A stretch of DNA of 64,000 nucleotides, taken from contig CADDZE010000018.1 in the NCBI GenBank assembly GCA_902812465.1, positions 1 through 64,000 on the forward strand, in the 5' to 3' direction. This DNA is from Acidobacteriota bacterium. Its GTDB lineage: Bacteria > Acidobacteriota > Terriglobia > UBA7540. Position 1 is the first letter of the stretch. Each line of letters opens with the position of its first letter. A program made the position numbers and the translations under genes. Below the pieces are notes generated by a model that saw only the letters and a program-made list of their open reading frames with translations, was not told the DNA's origin and made no database searches. This document shows, piece after piece, positions 43,183 to 51,377 of the stretch.

Positions 43183-44292
43183 TCAGTGGCGGTGACGCCG
43201 CGTCCGCTCCCGGACCGCCTTCCGTTTGGCGCGCTCTGGCTTGGGGGGCATGGCTTCACTCTCCCAGCCGTCAATGGTGCCCAGCGGGCGAACAATGGTC
43301 TGGAACAGGCCGTACACCTTCTGATACTTGTGGCCCTCCTCATCCATGAGGTTAAGCCGGAAATAGGGAGCAGGCTGCGCGAAGTAATCGGCGTCCAGCA
43401 GGTGTCGGACCTTGAGCGGAAAGTAACCCTCCAGATTGCTCTCGACATAGGCGGTCACATACTGGTGACGCTTAACCCACCAAGTGAAGACCCGAATATG
43501 ATCGAAGTCCACGCTGGGATTGCCCAGGCGATCGGCAACGAGGTATTCCGGCACCTGCTGCCCGCCGTCGTCGGCGGTGCGCAGCACCTGCCACGCTACC
43601 ATATTGATGCCCTGGGCGTACGCGGAAATGCCCTGCGGGATGTCAAGTTCAACGAAGCGCCCCAGCAGCCAACCTCCAAGCTTCCCCACGCGCACCAAGT
43701 ACCAAGCTTCGCGGGTTCGCGCCTTGGGGGGCGCGGCTTCTTCTTCCGGCCGGAGCGGGCGCGGCAGCAAGCGGCGGCCATAGATTTCCACCCGTTGGTT
43801 GGCCGGCAGCTTCCGCAGGACCGGCTGGTCGCGGCCGGGCTCGAGATGGAGATTGGTTTCGCTCGCCAGGTGGCCGTCCGCCTGGGGCGAGCTCTTCTCC
43901 AGCTCGCTTGCCAGCCGTTCGCTCTTGTCATGCGTCGCTTGATCCAGCAGATCATCCTTTGGCACCCAGCCGACGCGCCCGTCTCCCAGCCTTACCCTCG
44001 CCCAGTGAGCGGTCCGCGCCAGGACGGCAACCTTGTCCCCGGCCTGGAGGCGATCCACCACGCGGCGCACCTCGGCAGGCGTGTCCACCACCTCGAGGGA
44101 ATCGGGCAGCACATAAGCGATCTCTCCGCCTACGCTGGGTCTACCGCGGTGTGAGAGGCCCAGGTAGGCGACCAAGCCTGCCAGCACCAGCAAGCCCCCG
44201 GCGATTTTCAGCGAAGTCGAATGGGCCACGGATCGGGTCAGCGCGACTCGAGCTAGCGCGCTTTTAAGGGCACGCTTTGGACCAACCGCCAA
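43183..44292 (-). CDS. Membrane-anchored SH3-domain protein
   Basis: A 369-residue protein with an N-terminal transmembrane helix (about 29-46: IAGGLLVLAGLVAYLGLS) and bacterial SH3 domains: VLPDSLEVVDTPAEVRRVVDRLQAGDKVAVLARTAHWARVRLGDGRVGWVPKDDL, and a second one at about 143-215 (TNLHLEPGRDQPVLRKLPANQRVEIYG). The C-terminal part (about 230-330) is an unrecognised soluble domain, then a basic tail. It is predicted to face the periplasm and bind cell wall or protein partners. It is first in a four-gene minus-strand unit and is divergent from nuoA. Confidence 0.78.
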   Translation of the reverse strand: MAVGPKRALKSALARVALTRSVAHSTSLKIAGGLLVLAGLVAYLGLSHRGRPSVGGEIAYVLPDSLEVVDTPAEVRRVVDRLQAGDKVAVLARTAHWARVRLGDGRVGWVPKDDLLDQATHDKSERLASELEKSSPQADGHLASETNLHLEPGRDQPVLRKLPANQRVEIYGRRLLPRPLRPEEEAAPPKARTREAWYLVRVGKLGGWLLGRFVELDIPQGISAYAQGINMVAWQVLRTADDGGQQVPEYLVADRLGNPSVDFDHIRVFTWWVKRHQYVTAYVESNLEGYFPLKVRHLLDADYFAQPAPYFRLNLMDEEGHKYQKVYGLFQTIVRPLGTIDGWESEAMPPKPERAKRKAVRERTRRHRH

Positions 44293-44353
44293 AGCTTGCA
44301 GGCCATTTTACACTACGCGCGTGACGCGGCCGCTAGGCGCGCGCCGGTCATCG

Positions 44354-44362
44354 TGGTATGAT
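44354..44362 (+). promoter_or_regulatory. Extended -10 promoter of nuoA
   Basis: TGGTATGAT is an extended -10 element. It overlaps the first possible ATG (44358), which supports the ATG at 44382 as the real start. It predicts an mRNA start near 44369, just before the GAGGA ribosome-binding site at 44371-44375, so the leader would be about 12 bases. Confidence 0.5.
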
Positions 44363-44381
44363 CGCGAAACGAGGACTCGCG

Positions 44382-44741
44382 ATGCTCGAACAGTACGGAC
44401 CAGTTCTGATCTTCTTTGCCATCGCGCTGGTGTTTCCGCTGGCCACCCTCTGGATCGCCAAGCTGGTTCGTCCCACTCCTCCCCCCAACCCCGAGAAGCT
44501 GATACCCTACGAGTGCGGGATCACGCCGGAGTCGGATTCTCGCGGGCGCTACACGGTCCGCTTCTACCTGGTGGCCATCCTCTTCGTGATCTTCGATGTG
44601 GAGACCATCTTTCTGTTCCCGTGGGCGGTGCAGTACCGCGTGTTGGGTTTCTTCGGCCTGGTGGAGATGCTGGTATTTCTTGGCATCCTCATCGTTGGCT
44701 ATTTCTGGATCTGGAAGCGCGGGGCGCTCGAGTGGATCTAA
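44382..44741 (+). CDS. nuoA: NADH-quinone oxidoreductase subunit A, separate from the other nuo genes
   Basis: The small membrane subunit NuoA of complex I, 119 residues. The signatures are present: IPYECGITPESDSRGRYTVRFYLVAILFVIFDVETIFLFPWAV and the C-terminal WIWKRGALEW. The ATG at 44382 follows GAGGA and gives the standard length; a 44358 start would overlap its promoter. It is about 36 kb from the other nuo genes, whereas it normally begins the nuo operon before nuoB and nuoC. It is flanked by an SH3-domain gene and a pseudouridine synthase gene, neither related to respiration. Confidence 0.96.
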   Translation: MLEQYGPVLIFFAIALVFPLATLWIAKLVRPTPPPNPEKLIPYECGITPESDSRGRYTVRFYLVAILFVIFDVETIFLFPWAVQYRVLGFFGLVEMLVFLGILIVGYFWIWKRGALEWI

Positions 44742-44743
44742 CC

Positions 44744-45469
44744 TCATGGGCTGCTCCGGCGAGCGAGTTCCCTCAACGCCTGAACTTCTGCCGGGCGGAG
44801 CGCGCGCCACTTCCCTACTTCGAGACCTTCCAGGGTCAGAGGACCGATTCGGGTTCGTACCAGCTTCAGCACGCTGAAGCCCAGGGCTTCCACCATGCGG
44901 CGAATCTCGCGGTTCTTGCCCTCGGTCAGAACGATCTCCAGCCAAGTGTGCTTGCCTCGATCTTCGACGCGCCGGACGCTGAGTGGCGAGGCGCGGCCGC
45001 CGCGTTTCAACTCGATCCCCGACGCCAGCCGGGCAATCGCTTCGTCACTCAGCCGAGCGCTCACTTTGACCAGGTAGGTCTTAGGGATGCGGGACTGCGG
45101 GTTGGTAACGAGCTCGGCCAACTCCGTATCGTTGGTCAGCAGCAGTAAGCCCGACGAGTTCTTATCCAGGCGCCCCACGGGTGAAACCCAGTGGGCAGGG
45201 TGGCCCAGGCAGTCATACACCGTCTTGCGGCCAGCGGGGTCGCCGTGGCTGGTAATGACGCCCTTGGGCTTGTAGAGCAGTAGGTAGCACTTGCGGGCGG
45301 GCCGGAGGGGCTTGCCGTCCAGTTCGATCACTTCGCGGCCGGGCGCCACCCAGTGCGCCGGGTCGCGCACCACCCGTCCGCTCACTCGGATACGCCCTGA
45401 GCGAATGGCTTCGCGAGCCGCCGTGCGTGAGGCAAGACCGAAGCGCGAAAGCACGCGATCGAGCGTCAT
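44744..45469 (-). CDS. Pseudouridine synthase, RsuA/RluB family
   Basis: A 241-residue rRNA pseudouridine synthase. An N-terminal S4 RNA-binding domain (LDRVLSRFGLASRTAAREAI) is followed by the catalytic region with PVGRLDKNSSGLLLLTND, where Asp is the nucleophile, and the EGKNREIRRMVEALG and LVRTRIGPLTL motifs. It is more like RluB/RluE/RsuA than RluF, but the exact target position in 16S or 23S rRNA is unknown. Its stop lies 2 bases from the convergent nuoA stop. The frame continues to 45550, but the ATG at 45469 gives the family start. Confidence 0.9.
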   Translation of the reverse strand: MTLDRVLSRFGLASRTAAREAIRSGRIRVSGRVVRDPAHWVAPGREVIELDGKPLRPARKCYLLLYKPKGVITSHGDPAGRKTVYDCLGHPAHWVSPVGRLDKNSSGLLLLTNDTELAELVTNPQSRIPKTYLVKVSARLSDEAIARLASGIELKRGGRASPLSVRRVEDRGKHTWLEIVLTEGKNREIRRMVEALGFSVLKLVRTRIGPLTLEGLEVGKWRALRPAEVQALRELARRSSP

Positions 45470-45567
45470 CACCGGCTTTGCCGGCTGCCTGGTGCGCAGG
45501 ACATCGGCCCTTTGCAGGGGATGGCGCGAGAATGGGCGGGAACGGCGCATCAGCAGAGCTCGCCAAC

Positions 45568-46344
45568 CTACGCAGCGCCTTCCCTCAGGAACGGCGCCTC
45601 GTCCAGGTAGATGAAACCCTGGATCAGGGGTTCTTCGCTAGAGTCGAGATCGGCGGCCGAGCCGAAGAAGGCCACGCGGCCCTCCACCAGAAACACGATA
45701 CGGTCCGCTAGCTTCCGCGCCAGCTTCATATCGTGCGTTACCACAACGCTGGTAATCTGGCTGCGGCGCTTCAATTTCAAAATCAGGTCGCCCACGGTGA
45801 CCGCCATCAGCGGGTCGACCATGGTGGTGGGCTCATCGTAGAGGATGCATTCTGGGTCGGCGGCGAGGGCTCGGGCGATGGCGACGGCGCGCTTCATACC
45901 GGTGCTGAGATCGGAAGGCGCAAGGTCGCGCACCCCCTCCAGCTCGACGAGGCCGAGCAATTCCTCGACCCTGGCCTCAATCTGTTCTTCGGAGATCGGC
46001 TCGCCGCGTGCCGCCCGCTCGCGCAGCGGGTAGGCCACGTTTTCGCCTACGGTCAAGGAATCGAAGAGCGCTCCCGACTGGAAAACCATAGTTACCTTGC
46101 GCCGCACTTCAAACAGCTCTTCCTCGGGCATCCGTGAGACTTCGTAGCCCGCGACGAAGACCTGCCCCGCATCAGGCTTCAGAAATCCCATAATGTGCTT
46201 CAAAGTAACGCTCTTGCCCACGCCGCTGCGGCCCAGGACGACCACCATCTCCCCGCGCTGCACCTCAAAGCTCACGTCGGTCAGCACGGGTTGGTCGCCG
46301 AATGATTTGAAGACATGCGAAAAGCGGATATAGGGATCGGCCAT
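45568..46344 (-). CDS. MlaF-like ABC transporter ATPase
   Basis: A 258-residue ATP-binding subunit of the phospholipid/toluene-tolerance (Mla/Ttg2) ABC family. Walker A is GRSGVGKS, Walker B is CILYDEPTTMVDP and the H-loop is VVTHDMKLA. The ABC signature reads LSTGM where most MlaF have LSGGM. MlaF works with the MlaE permease and MlaD substrate-binding protein to move phospholipids between the inner and outer membranes; none of these lies next to it. The end of the gene is 18 bases after the frame of the pseudouridine synthase. Confidence 0.86.
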   Translation of the reverse strand: MADPYIRFSHVFKSFGDQPVLTDVSFEVQRGEMVVVLGRSGVGKSVTLKHIMGFLKPDAGQVFVAGYEVSRMPEEELFEVRRKVTMVFQSGALFDSLTVGENVAYPLRERAARGEPISEEQIEARVEELLGLVELEGVRDLAPSDLSTGMKRAVAIARALAADPECILYDEPTTMVDPLMAVTVGDLILKLKRRSQITSVVVTHDMKLARKLADRIVFLVEGRVAFFGSAADLDSSEEPLIQGFIYLDEAPFLREGAA

Positions 46345-46431
46345 TAACTTTCGCTCTTTGGCGGTGGTACGCGTCCGCGGTCTTTTCCAGACTTCCAGCG
46401 GACTACCCCGTGCAGGCGGGCCGCCCGCGAA

Positions 46432-47148
46432 CTACAAAGCGACCGCGCATCGCTGAAGCGCGGCCTCATACTCCGCCGGCGTGTTGATATTATCGAACAT
46501 GCTCAGGCTGAACCCGGCGCGCCGCATTTCACGTTCGCTCACCAACTCGCAGCGCAGCCGCGAGAAGATTCCACCCACTCTATTCTGGCCTACCTGGAGG
46601 CTGCCGCGCACGGCCCAGCGCACCCGCCGGCGGTAGACGGCGCACAAGGGCTCGAACCCGTGCTGGCGCGACTCGGGAACCGTCACATCCGCAGCGGTGG
46701 CGAGGGCCCTCTGGCAAAGATAGCGCAGGAAGGACGCCGTGATGAACGGCAGGTCACAAGCCAGGAAGAGGTTGAATTCCGTACGTGTCGACTGGAGGCC
46801 GCTATCGATCCCCCCCAGCGGACCACGGCCGGGCACCCGATCGCCCAGCACGCGAATCCCTTCCCCGAGGCGCAAGCGGGAGGCGAAAGTGCCGCCGCTA
46901 ACCTGCTCCGCAGGTGAGGGCGCGCCCGAGCTCGCCGGCGGCCAGCCCACCACGGCTACGGAGCCGCAGACCGAACTGAGCAGCCTGAGCTGACGCGCCA
47001 GTAGAGTTTCACCCCCTAGCTTCAAGACAGCCTTCGGCTGCCCCATGCGGCGGCTGGCTCCTCCTGCCAGTACGAAGCCCGTGACCTCGGCGAATCGCCT
47101 CGGCACAGGACGGAGGGCCAAACTCGCTGAAGCACCAAGGCAAAGCAC
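46432..47148 (-). CDS. mobA: Molybdenum cofactor guanylyltransferase
   Basis: A 238-residue MobA-type nucleotidyltransferase that attaches GMP to molybdopterin to make the guanine dinucleotide cofactor. The GTP-binding loop is FVLAGGASRRMGQPKAVL and the metal motif is LACDLPF, followed by RQHGFEPLCAVYRR. An internal segment (GAPSPAEQVSGGTFASRLRL) is longer than usual. The start is uncertain; about 20 residues precede the conserved loop in this reading and a GTG start further in is possible. No molybdoenzyme gene is in the window. Confidence 0.85.
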   Translation of the reverse strand: MLCLGASASLALRPVPRRFAEVTGFVLAGGASRRMGQPKAVLKLGGETLLARQLRLLSSVCGSVAVVGWPPASSGAPSPAEQVSGGTFASRLRLGEGIRVLGDRVPGRGPLGGIDSGLQSTRTEFNLFLACDLPFITASFLRYLCQRALATAADVTVPESRQHGFEPLCAVYRRRVRWAVRGSLQVGQNRVGGIFSRLRCELVSEREMRRAGFSLSMFDNINTPAEYEAALQRCAVAL

Positions 47149-47181
47149 GGGTCGAGGCTCCGCTGGGGGTCCGCACTCCGA

Positions 47182-47988
47182 TCAGCGTCCCAGCGAGGCC
47201 TGTTTGTCGGCGTACATGCGCGCGTCCGCTTCAGAAAGGGTTTGTTCGGCGCTGCAGCCGGGTGTGTGCAGGTACCAACCCACACTGACGGAGATGGGCA
47301 CGTCGCCGAGCCGATGCGCCCGGTCCCATTCAGCAACCTTTTCCTGGATGCGGCCGCGCACAATCAGGGCGCCCTGGTCATCCGTCTCCGGAAGGATGAG
47401 GACGAACTCGTCGCCGCCATAGCGCACCACGTGGTCCGAGCCCCTCACACAGGACTTGAGGATAGCCGCCACCTGCGCCAGCACTTCGTCGCCCACTAAA
47501 TGGCCGTAGCGATCATTCACTTGCTTGAAGTTGTTGACGTCGCACATCATCACGCCCAGCGGGCGCCGGTTGCGTTCAGCCCGGGCGATTTCCCGGTGCA
47601 GCAACTCATTCAGAAAGCGCCGGGTGAAGACGTTGGTGACTGGATCAAACATGCTGGCCGAATGCTCCATCTGGGACCGCATGAGCTGGCGCAAAGTGAG
47701 CAGGCGGATCTTGCGTAGCTCGGCCTCACGGCGCACGATGTAAATAGAGGCAACCAGGGCAACCACCAGAACGACGAAGATCAGTTGGGGAGGAATGATG
47801 AGCTCGACCGGACCGGCACGCCAGAGGCCGCGCGGCAGAAAAAGGGAGAGGGCACCGAAACCCAGGGCGCAGGCCAGGAAGATGATCAAAGCCGACAGGC
47901 CCTGGCGCTCGGATTCGAGCCGGGAAATTTCGGCTTGCAAATGATCGCGCAGCCCGGCCGCTTCGGCATCGCTCTCTTTGCGAACCAT
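47182..47988 (-). CDS. Membrane diguanylate cyclase (GGDEF)
   Basis: A 268-residue diguanylate cyclase that makes cyclic di-GMP. Two transmembrane helices (about 31-51 and 65-85) precede a GGDEF domain with an intact active site, GGDEF at 191-195, and the inhibitory I-site RGSD at 182-185 in the standard spacing, so it is predicted to be active and feedback-inhibited. The first 30 residues form a charged helix. The frame extends 16 codons upstream to 48036; the ATG at 47988 is a reasonable start. It is upstream of the mobA gene. Confidence 0.9.
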   Translation of the reverse strand: MVRKESDAEAAGLRDHLQAEISRLESERQGLSALIIFLACALGFGALSLFLPRGLWRAGPVELIIPPQLIFVVLVVALVASIYIVRREAELRKIRLLTLRQLMRSQMEHSASMFDPVTNVFTRRFLNELLHREIARAERNRRPLGVMMCDVNNFKQVNDRYGHLVGDEVLAQVAAILKSCVRGSDHVVRYGGDEFVLILPETDDQGALIVRGRIQEKVAEWDRAHRLGDVPISVSVGWYLHTPGCSAEQTLSEADARMYADKQASLGR

Positions 47989-48124
47989 CCGTCCCTTCCG
48001 CCGCCGCAGATGAGCGGCCTCCACCCTCGATCCCACAGCATTATAGGTTTACTGAATGCGAAAGGGAACCGGCCGCTCCGCGGAATCCGGGCGTTGATGG
48101 GGCGCCAGGACACAACCGCCGGGG

Positions 48125-49252
48125 CTAGGTGGAAATGCTAACCCAGCCGGATCGGCGTGCCTCCGGCAGGAAGGGGAAGGCCGTGATCTGCCCCTGGAAC
48201 GACTCGGCCCAGCGTCCCGGAATCGCGGCGTGGCACGATGGGCAGCAGCCGTCGGAGGTCAGGCGATAATCGGTAATCAGGTAGCCGTAACGCGCGATAA
48301 GCAGCTCATGGCACTGCGGGCAGCGCGTGTTTTCAAGGTCGCCCACCTGTCCCGGCAGATTGCCCGCGTAGACGAACCGCAGTCCGGCTTTCTTGCCGAT
48401 CTCCGCCGCACGCATGAGCGTTTCCGGGCTGGTGTTCTCCGGATCCATCATCTTGTAGTCCTTGTGGAAGGCGGTGACGTGCCACGGAATGTCCGGCGAA
48501 ACGCCGGCCAGGAATTCCGCCAGCCGGGTGAGCTCGTCATTCGAGTCGTTGAAGCCGGGAATCACCAGGGTCACAATCTCCAGCCAGATGCCGAGCTCAT
48601 GCAGCCGGCGGATAGTGTCCAGGATCGGCCCGATGCGGCCACCCAGCTGCCGGTAGTGCCGGTCATCAAAGCTTTTCAGGTCAACCTTGTAGAGATCAAT
48701 CCACGGGCGGAGATATTCGAGCACCTGAGGTGTGCCGTTGCCATTCGAGACGAACCCCGTCAGCAAGCCCGCCTTGCGCGCTTCTTTAAACACCGCCACA
48801 GCCCATTCGCTGGTAATCAGCGGTTCGTTGTAGGTACTGACGATCACCTTGGCGCCTTGCCGCAAGGCATCGCGCACCAGCCCCTCTGGGGAGGCTTCAA
48901 GCGGCGGCGATACGGCCGCGGGATCGCGCAACGCCTGTGACGTGACCCAGTTTTGGCAGTAGGAGCAGTGAAGGTCACAGCCGAGCATGCCGAAACTGTA
49001 GGCCAGCGCGCCGGGATAGGCATGGAAGAAAGGTTTCTTCTCGATGGGGTCGCATTGCACGCCGCCCACGTAGCCCCAAGGCACATAGAGCTTGCCGCCA
49101 CGGTTAAACCGTACTTTGCAAACGCCCAGCTGCCCCTCGGGAATGCGGCAGCAATGGCCACAGGCGAAGCAACGCACGAACCCGCGGTCCATCGGCTCCC
49201 AGAGGTCGCCTTCGCGGACGTACTTCTGGAGAATGGCTTTCAGCGTTGACAT
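48125..49252 (-). CDS. AmmeMemoRadiSam radical SAM enzyme (AmrS-like)
   Basis: A 375-residue radical SAM enzyme of the AmrS type. The cluster motif is CDLHCSYC (after GMLGC), and the N-terminal part has a cysteine-rich region (CFACGHCCRIPEGQLGVC). The C-terminal part has two further Cys-x2-Cys pairs (CPQC and CPSC). In the AmmeMemoRadiSam group, this enzyme is found with AMMECR1/Memo proteins, and its chemistry is uncertain; pyruvate formate-lyase activating enzyme homology is common. No AMMECR1/Memo gene is adjacent. Start at the first ATG. Confidence 0.85.
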   Translation of the reverse strand: MSTLKAILQKYVREGDLWEPMDRGFVRCFACGHCCRIPEGQLGVCKVRFNRGGKLYVPWGYVGGVQCDPIEKKPFFHAYPGALAYSFGMLGCDLHCSYCQNWVTSQALRDPAAVSPPLEASPEGLVRDALRQGAKVIVSTYNEPLITSEWAVAVFKEARKAGLLTGFVSNGNGTPQVLEYLRPWIDLYKVDLKSFDDRHYRQLGGRIGPILDTIRRLHELGIWLEIVTLVIPGFNDSNDELTRLAEFLAGVSPDIPWHVTAFHKDYKMMDPENTSPETLMRAAEIGKKAGLRFVYAGNLPGQVGDLENTRCPQCHELLIARYGYLITDYRLTSDGCCPSCHAAIPGRWAESFQGQITAFPFLPEARRSGWVSIST

Positions 49253-49567
49253 GGCAGCTTGCCCAGGAGAACCCCACTCCTGGCTTCCCTCTCACTTATC
49301 ATATTCTACCAGCCTCCGCCGTCCCTCGCCACCACTCGCTAAGTGTACCTCCGGGATGGAGCCAACCCATTGGCCGTTCTCTCGTCGTCATCCTGCCAGC
49401 CCGATGGGGCGTTGCTTTTGTCAAAAATCGGTGGTGCGGTAGAGGGCTCAAACGGCGGGGATCAAGAAACACACATTACACGATCGAGACTTTTCCGCAT
49501 GTCTGGTGGTCACCTCCAGCCCATGGGGCTGCGGGCACTGCTGGCGAGCGAAAATGGCCAGTACGAA

Positions 49568-49591
49568 TTTTCAACAACATAGTGGGATTCA
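49568..49591. repeat. Direct repeat, copy 1
   Basis: A 24-base stretch, TTTTCAACAACATAGTGGGA followed by TTCA, that recurs 51 bases later with 3 substitutions. Confidence 0.65.
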
Positions 49592-49618
49592 CCGCGGCCA
49601 AATCGAATATCATGTTTA

Positions 49619-49642
49619 TTTTCAGCAATATAATGGGATTCA
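49619..49642. repeat. Direct repeat, copy 2
   Basis: TTTTCAGCAATATAATGGGA followed by TTCA, the second copy of the 24-base repeat, with 51 bases from start to start. Confidence 0.65.
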
Positions 49643-49790
49643 TTGTCACCCCAGATTTTTCTCACCTTCGACCGGCCTGAGATGGCCATAACGGGCTCCA
49701 AGCGAGGGGCATGGCACCGCAAGTAATACACTACATTATGCTATCAGCCAACAAACCAAGGGGCACCATGATCGGGCGGCGCCTCCAAGC

Positions 49791-51200
49791 TCAAATGTCG
49801 TAGTAAAGAGCAAACTCGTAGGGATGGGGGCGCGTCCCGACGGCCTGCACCTCATTCTTCATCTTGTAGTCTATCCAGGTTTCGATCAGCTCCTCACTGA
49901 AGACATCACCCTTGAGCAGGAAGTCGTGATCGCGTTCCAGGGCGCGAAGAGATTCTTCGAGCGACCCGGGGAGAGACGGCACCTTCTTGAGCTCCTCGGG
50001 GCCGAGGTCGTAAATATCTTTGTCCAGCGGCTCGCCGGGATCGATTTTGTTTTCGATACCGTCCAGTCCAGCCATCAGCATGGCAGCGAAGCAGAGATAG
50101 GGGTTGCTGGAGGGGTCCGGGGGACGGAACTCAAGCCGCTTGGCCTTGGGGCTGGCCGAATACATAGGGATGCGGATGGCGGCGCTGCGGTTGCGGCGCG
50201 AATAGGCTAGGTTCACCGGTGCCTCGAACCCGGGAACCAGGCGCTTGTACGAATTCGTGGTAGGGGCGGCCAAAGCGACGACGGCGGGTGCATGCTTGAG
50301 CAGTCCGCCGATGTACCAGAGAGCCATTTGGCTGAGGCCAGCGTACTGGTCTCCGGCGAACAGGGGCTTACCATCCTTCCACAGGCTCTGGTGGGTGTGC
50401 ATGCCGGAGCCGTTGTCCTGGAAAATGGGCTTGGGCATAAACGTCACCGTCTTGCCGTACTGGTGGGCGACGTTGCGCACGATGTACTTGTAGATCATCA
50501 TGCGGTCGGCAGCGGTTACCAGCGGCTGAAACCGCTGGTCGATTTCACACTGGCCGCCGGTGGCCACCTCGTGGTGGTGGCATTCGACTTCCAGCCCCAC
50601 CTTTTCCATGGTGAGCACCATTTCGGACCGGAGGTCCTGATAATGGTCGGTGGGCGGCACGGGGAAATAGCCTTCTTTGTAGCGCGGGCGGTAGCCGAGG
50701 TTGTCGCGCTCGCGGCCCGAATTCCAGCGGCCTTCCTCGGCATCGATGAAGTAGTAGCCGTGCTGCTGCGCCTGGTCGAACCGGATATTGTCAAAGATAA
50801 AGAACTCAGCTTCGGCGCCGAAGTAGGCGGTGTCTGCAATGCCGGTGTAGGCCAAGTAGGCTTCCGCCTTCTTGGCGATGTGGCGCGGGTCCTTCAGGTA
50901 GTGCTGCTTGGTGACGGGGTCGACAATGTCACCGATCATCACCAGCGTGGGCACGTCGCTGAAGGGATCCTGCATGTACCAGCTGGGGTCCGGCACCAGC
51001 AGCATGTCGCTCTCGTGGATAGCCGCCCAGCCGCGGATGCTGGAGCCGTCCATGCCGAAGCCATCCTCGAAGGATTTCTCGGTCAACTCATGAATCGGAA
51101 AGGAAACGTGATGCCACAGTCCGGGCAAATCCGTAAAGCGAATATCCACCACCTTGATGTTGTTGGCGGCAGCAAAGTCAAGCACAGCCTTCGGGTTCAT
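49791..51200 (-). CDS. glnA: Glutamine synthetase type I
   Basis: The main ammonia-assimilating enzyme, 469 residues, GSI type. It has the DGSSIRGW motif, the metal site AEAEFF, and [13 protein letters not shown]. The adenylylation tyrosine is at Y397 in [11 protein letters not shown], the same number as in E. coli GlnA, so it is probably controlled by adenylylation. The ATG at 51200 follows GGAGGTGAC. It is preceded by a good sigma-70 promoter at 51273-51302 and stands alone. Confidence 0.97.
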   Translation of the reverse strand: MNPKAVLDFAAANNIKVVDIRFTDLPGLWHHVSFPIHELTEKSFEDGFGMDGSSIRGWAAIHESDMLLVPDPSWYMQDPFSDVPTLVMIGDIVDPVTKQHYLKDPRHIAKKAEAYLAYTGIADTAYFGAEAEFFIFDNIRFDQAQQHGYYFIDAEEGRWNSGRERDNLGYRPRYKEGYFPVPPTDHYQDLRSEMVLTMEKVGLEVECHHHEVATGGQCEIDQRFQPLVTAADRMMIYKYIVRNVAHQYGKTVTFMPKPIFQDNGSGMHTHQSLWKDGKPLFAGDQYAGLSQMALWYIGGLLKHAPAVVALAAPTTNSYKRLVPGFEAPVNLAYSRRNRSAAIRIPMYSASPKAKRLEFRPPDPSSNPYLCFAAMLMAGLDGIENKIDPGEPLDKDIYDLGPEELKKVPSLPGSLEESLRALERDHDFLLKGDVFSEELIETWIDYKMKNEVQAVGTRPHPYEFALYYDI

Positions 51201-51272
51201 GTCACCTCCATAAAGAAATTTTTGCGACCCGATAAACGCGAGGAATGCTGGCTGGAAGTTCGCCGGCTAGCC

Positions 51273-51302
51273 ACGATAGCCCGCGGGCGAAGCTGAAGTC
51301 AA
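51273..51302 (-). promoter_or_regulatory. Sigma-70 promoter of glnA
   Basis: On the minus strand TTGACT (51302-51297) and TATCGT (51278-51273) are separated by 18 bases, about 70 bases upstream of the glnA ATG. The -35 is close to consensus. I see no clear NtrC or RpoN site. Confidence 0.6.
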
Positions 51303-51377
51303 GAGTTGCGCGGCCTTGCAGCCGCACGGGGAGGCCAAGCGTCCCCTCGAGCCTACCTGGGGGCTACCACGGCGGCG

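Larger units (their letters stand above)
49253..49790. other. Region upstream of AmrS and downstream of glnA, with repeats
   Basis: About 540 bases with no convincing gene. Its right half (49560-49760) is AT-rich compared with the window and carries two related direct repeats. It could be a mobile-element remnant or a regulatory region. I see no transposase. Confidence 0.4.

Noticed and set aside
43168-44154. Long plus-strand frame opposite the SH3 gene
   Set aside because: A GC-rich antisense shadow; the SH3 and membrane features on the minus strand explain the sequence.
50292-51296. Long plus-strand frame opposite glnA
   Set aside because: Antisense to a clearly conserved glnA; its translation has no motif and is rich in His/Val/Gly typical of shadow frames.
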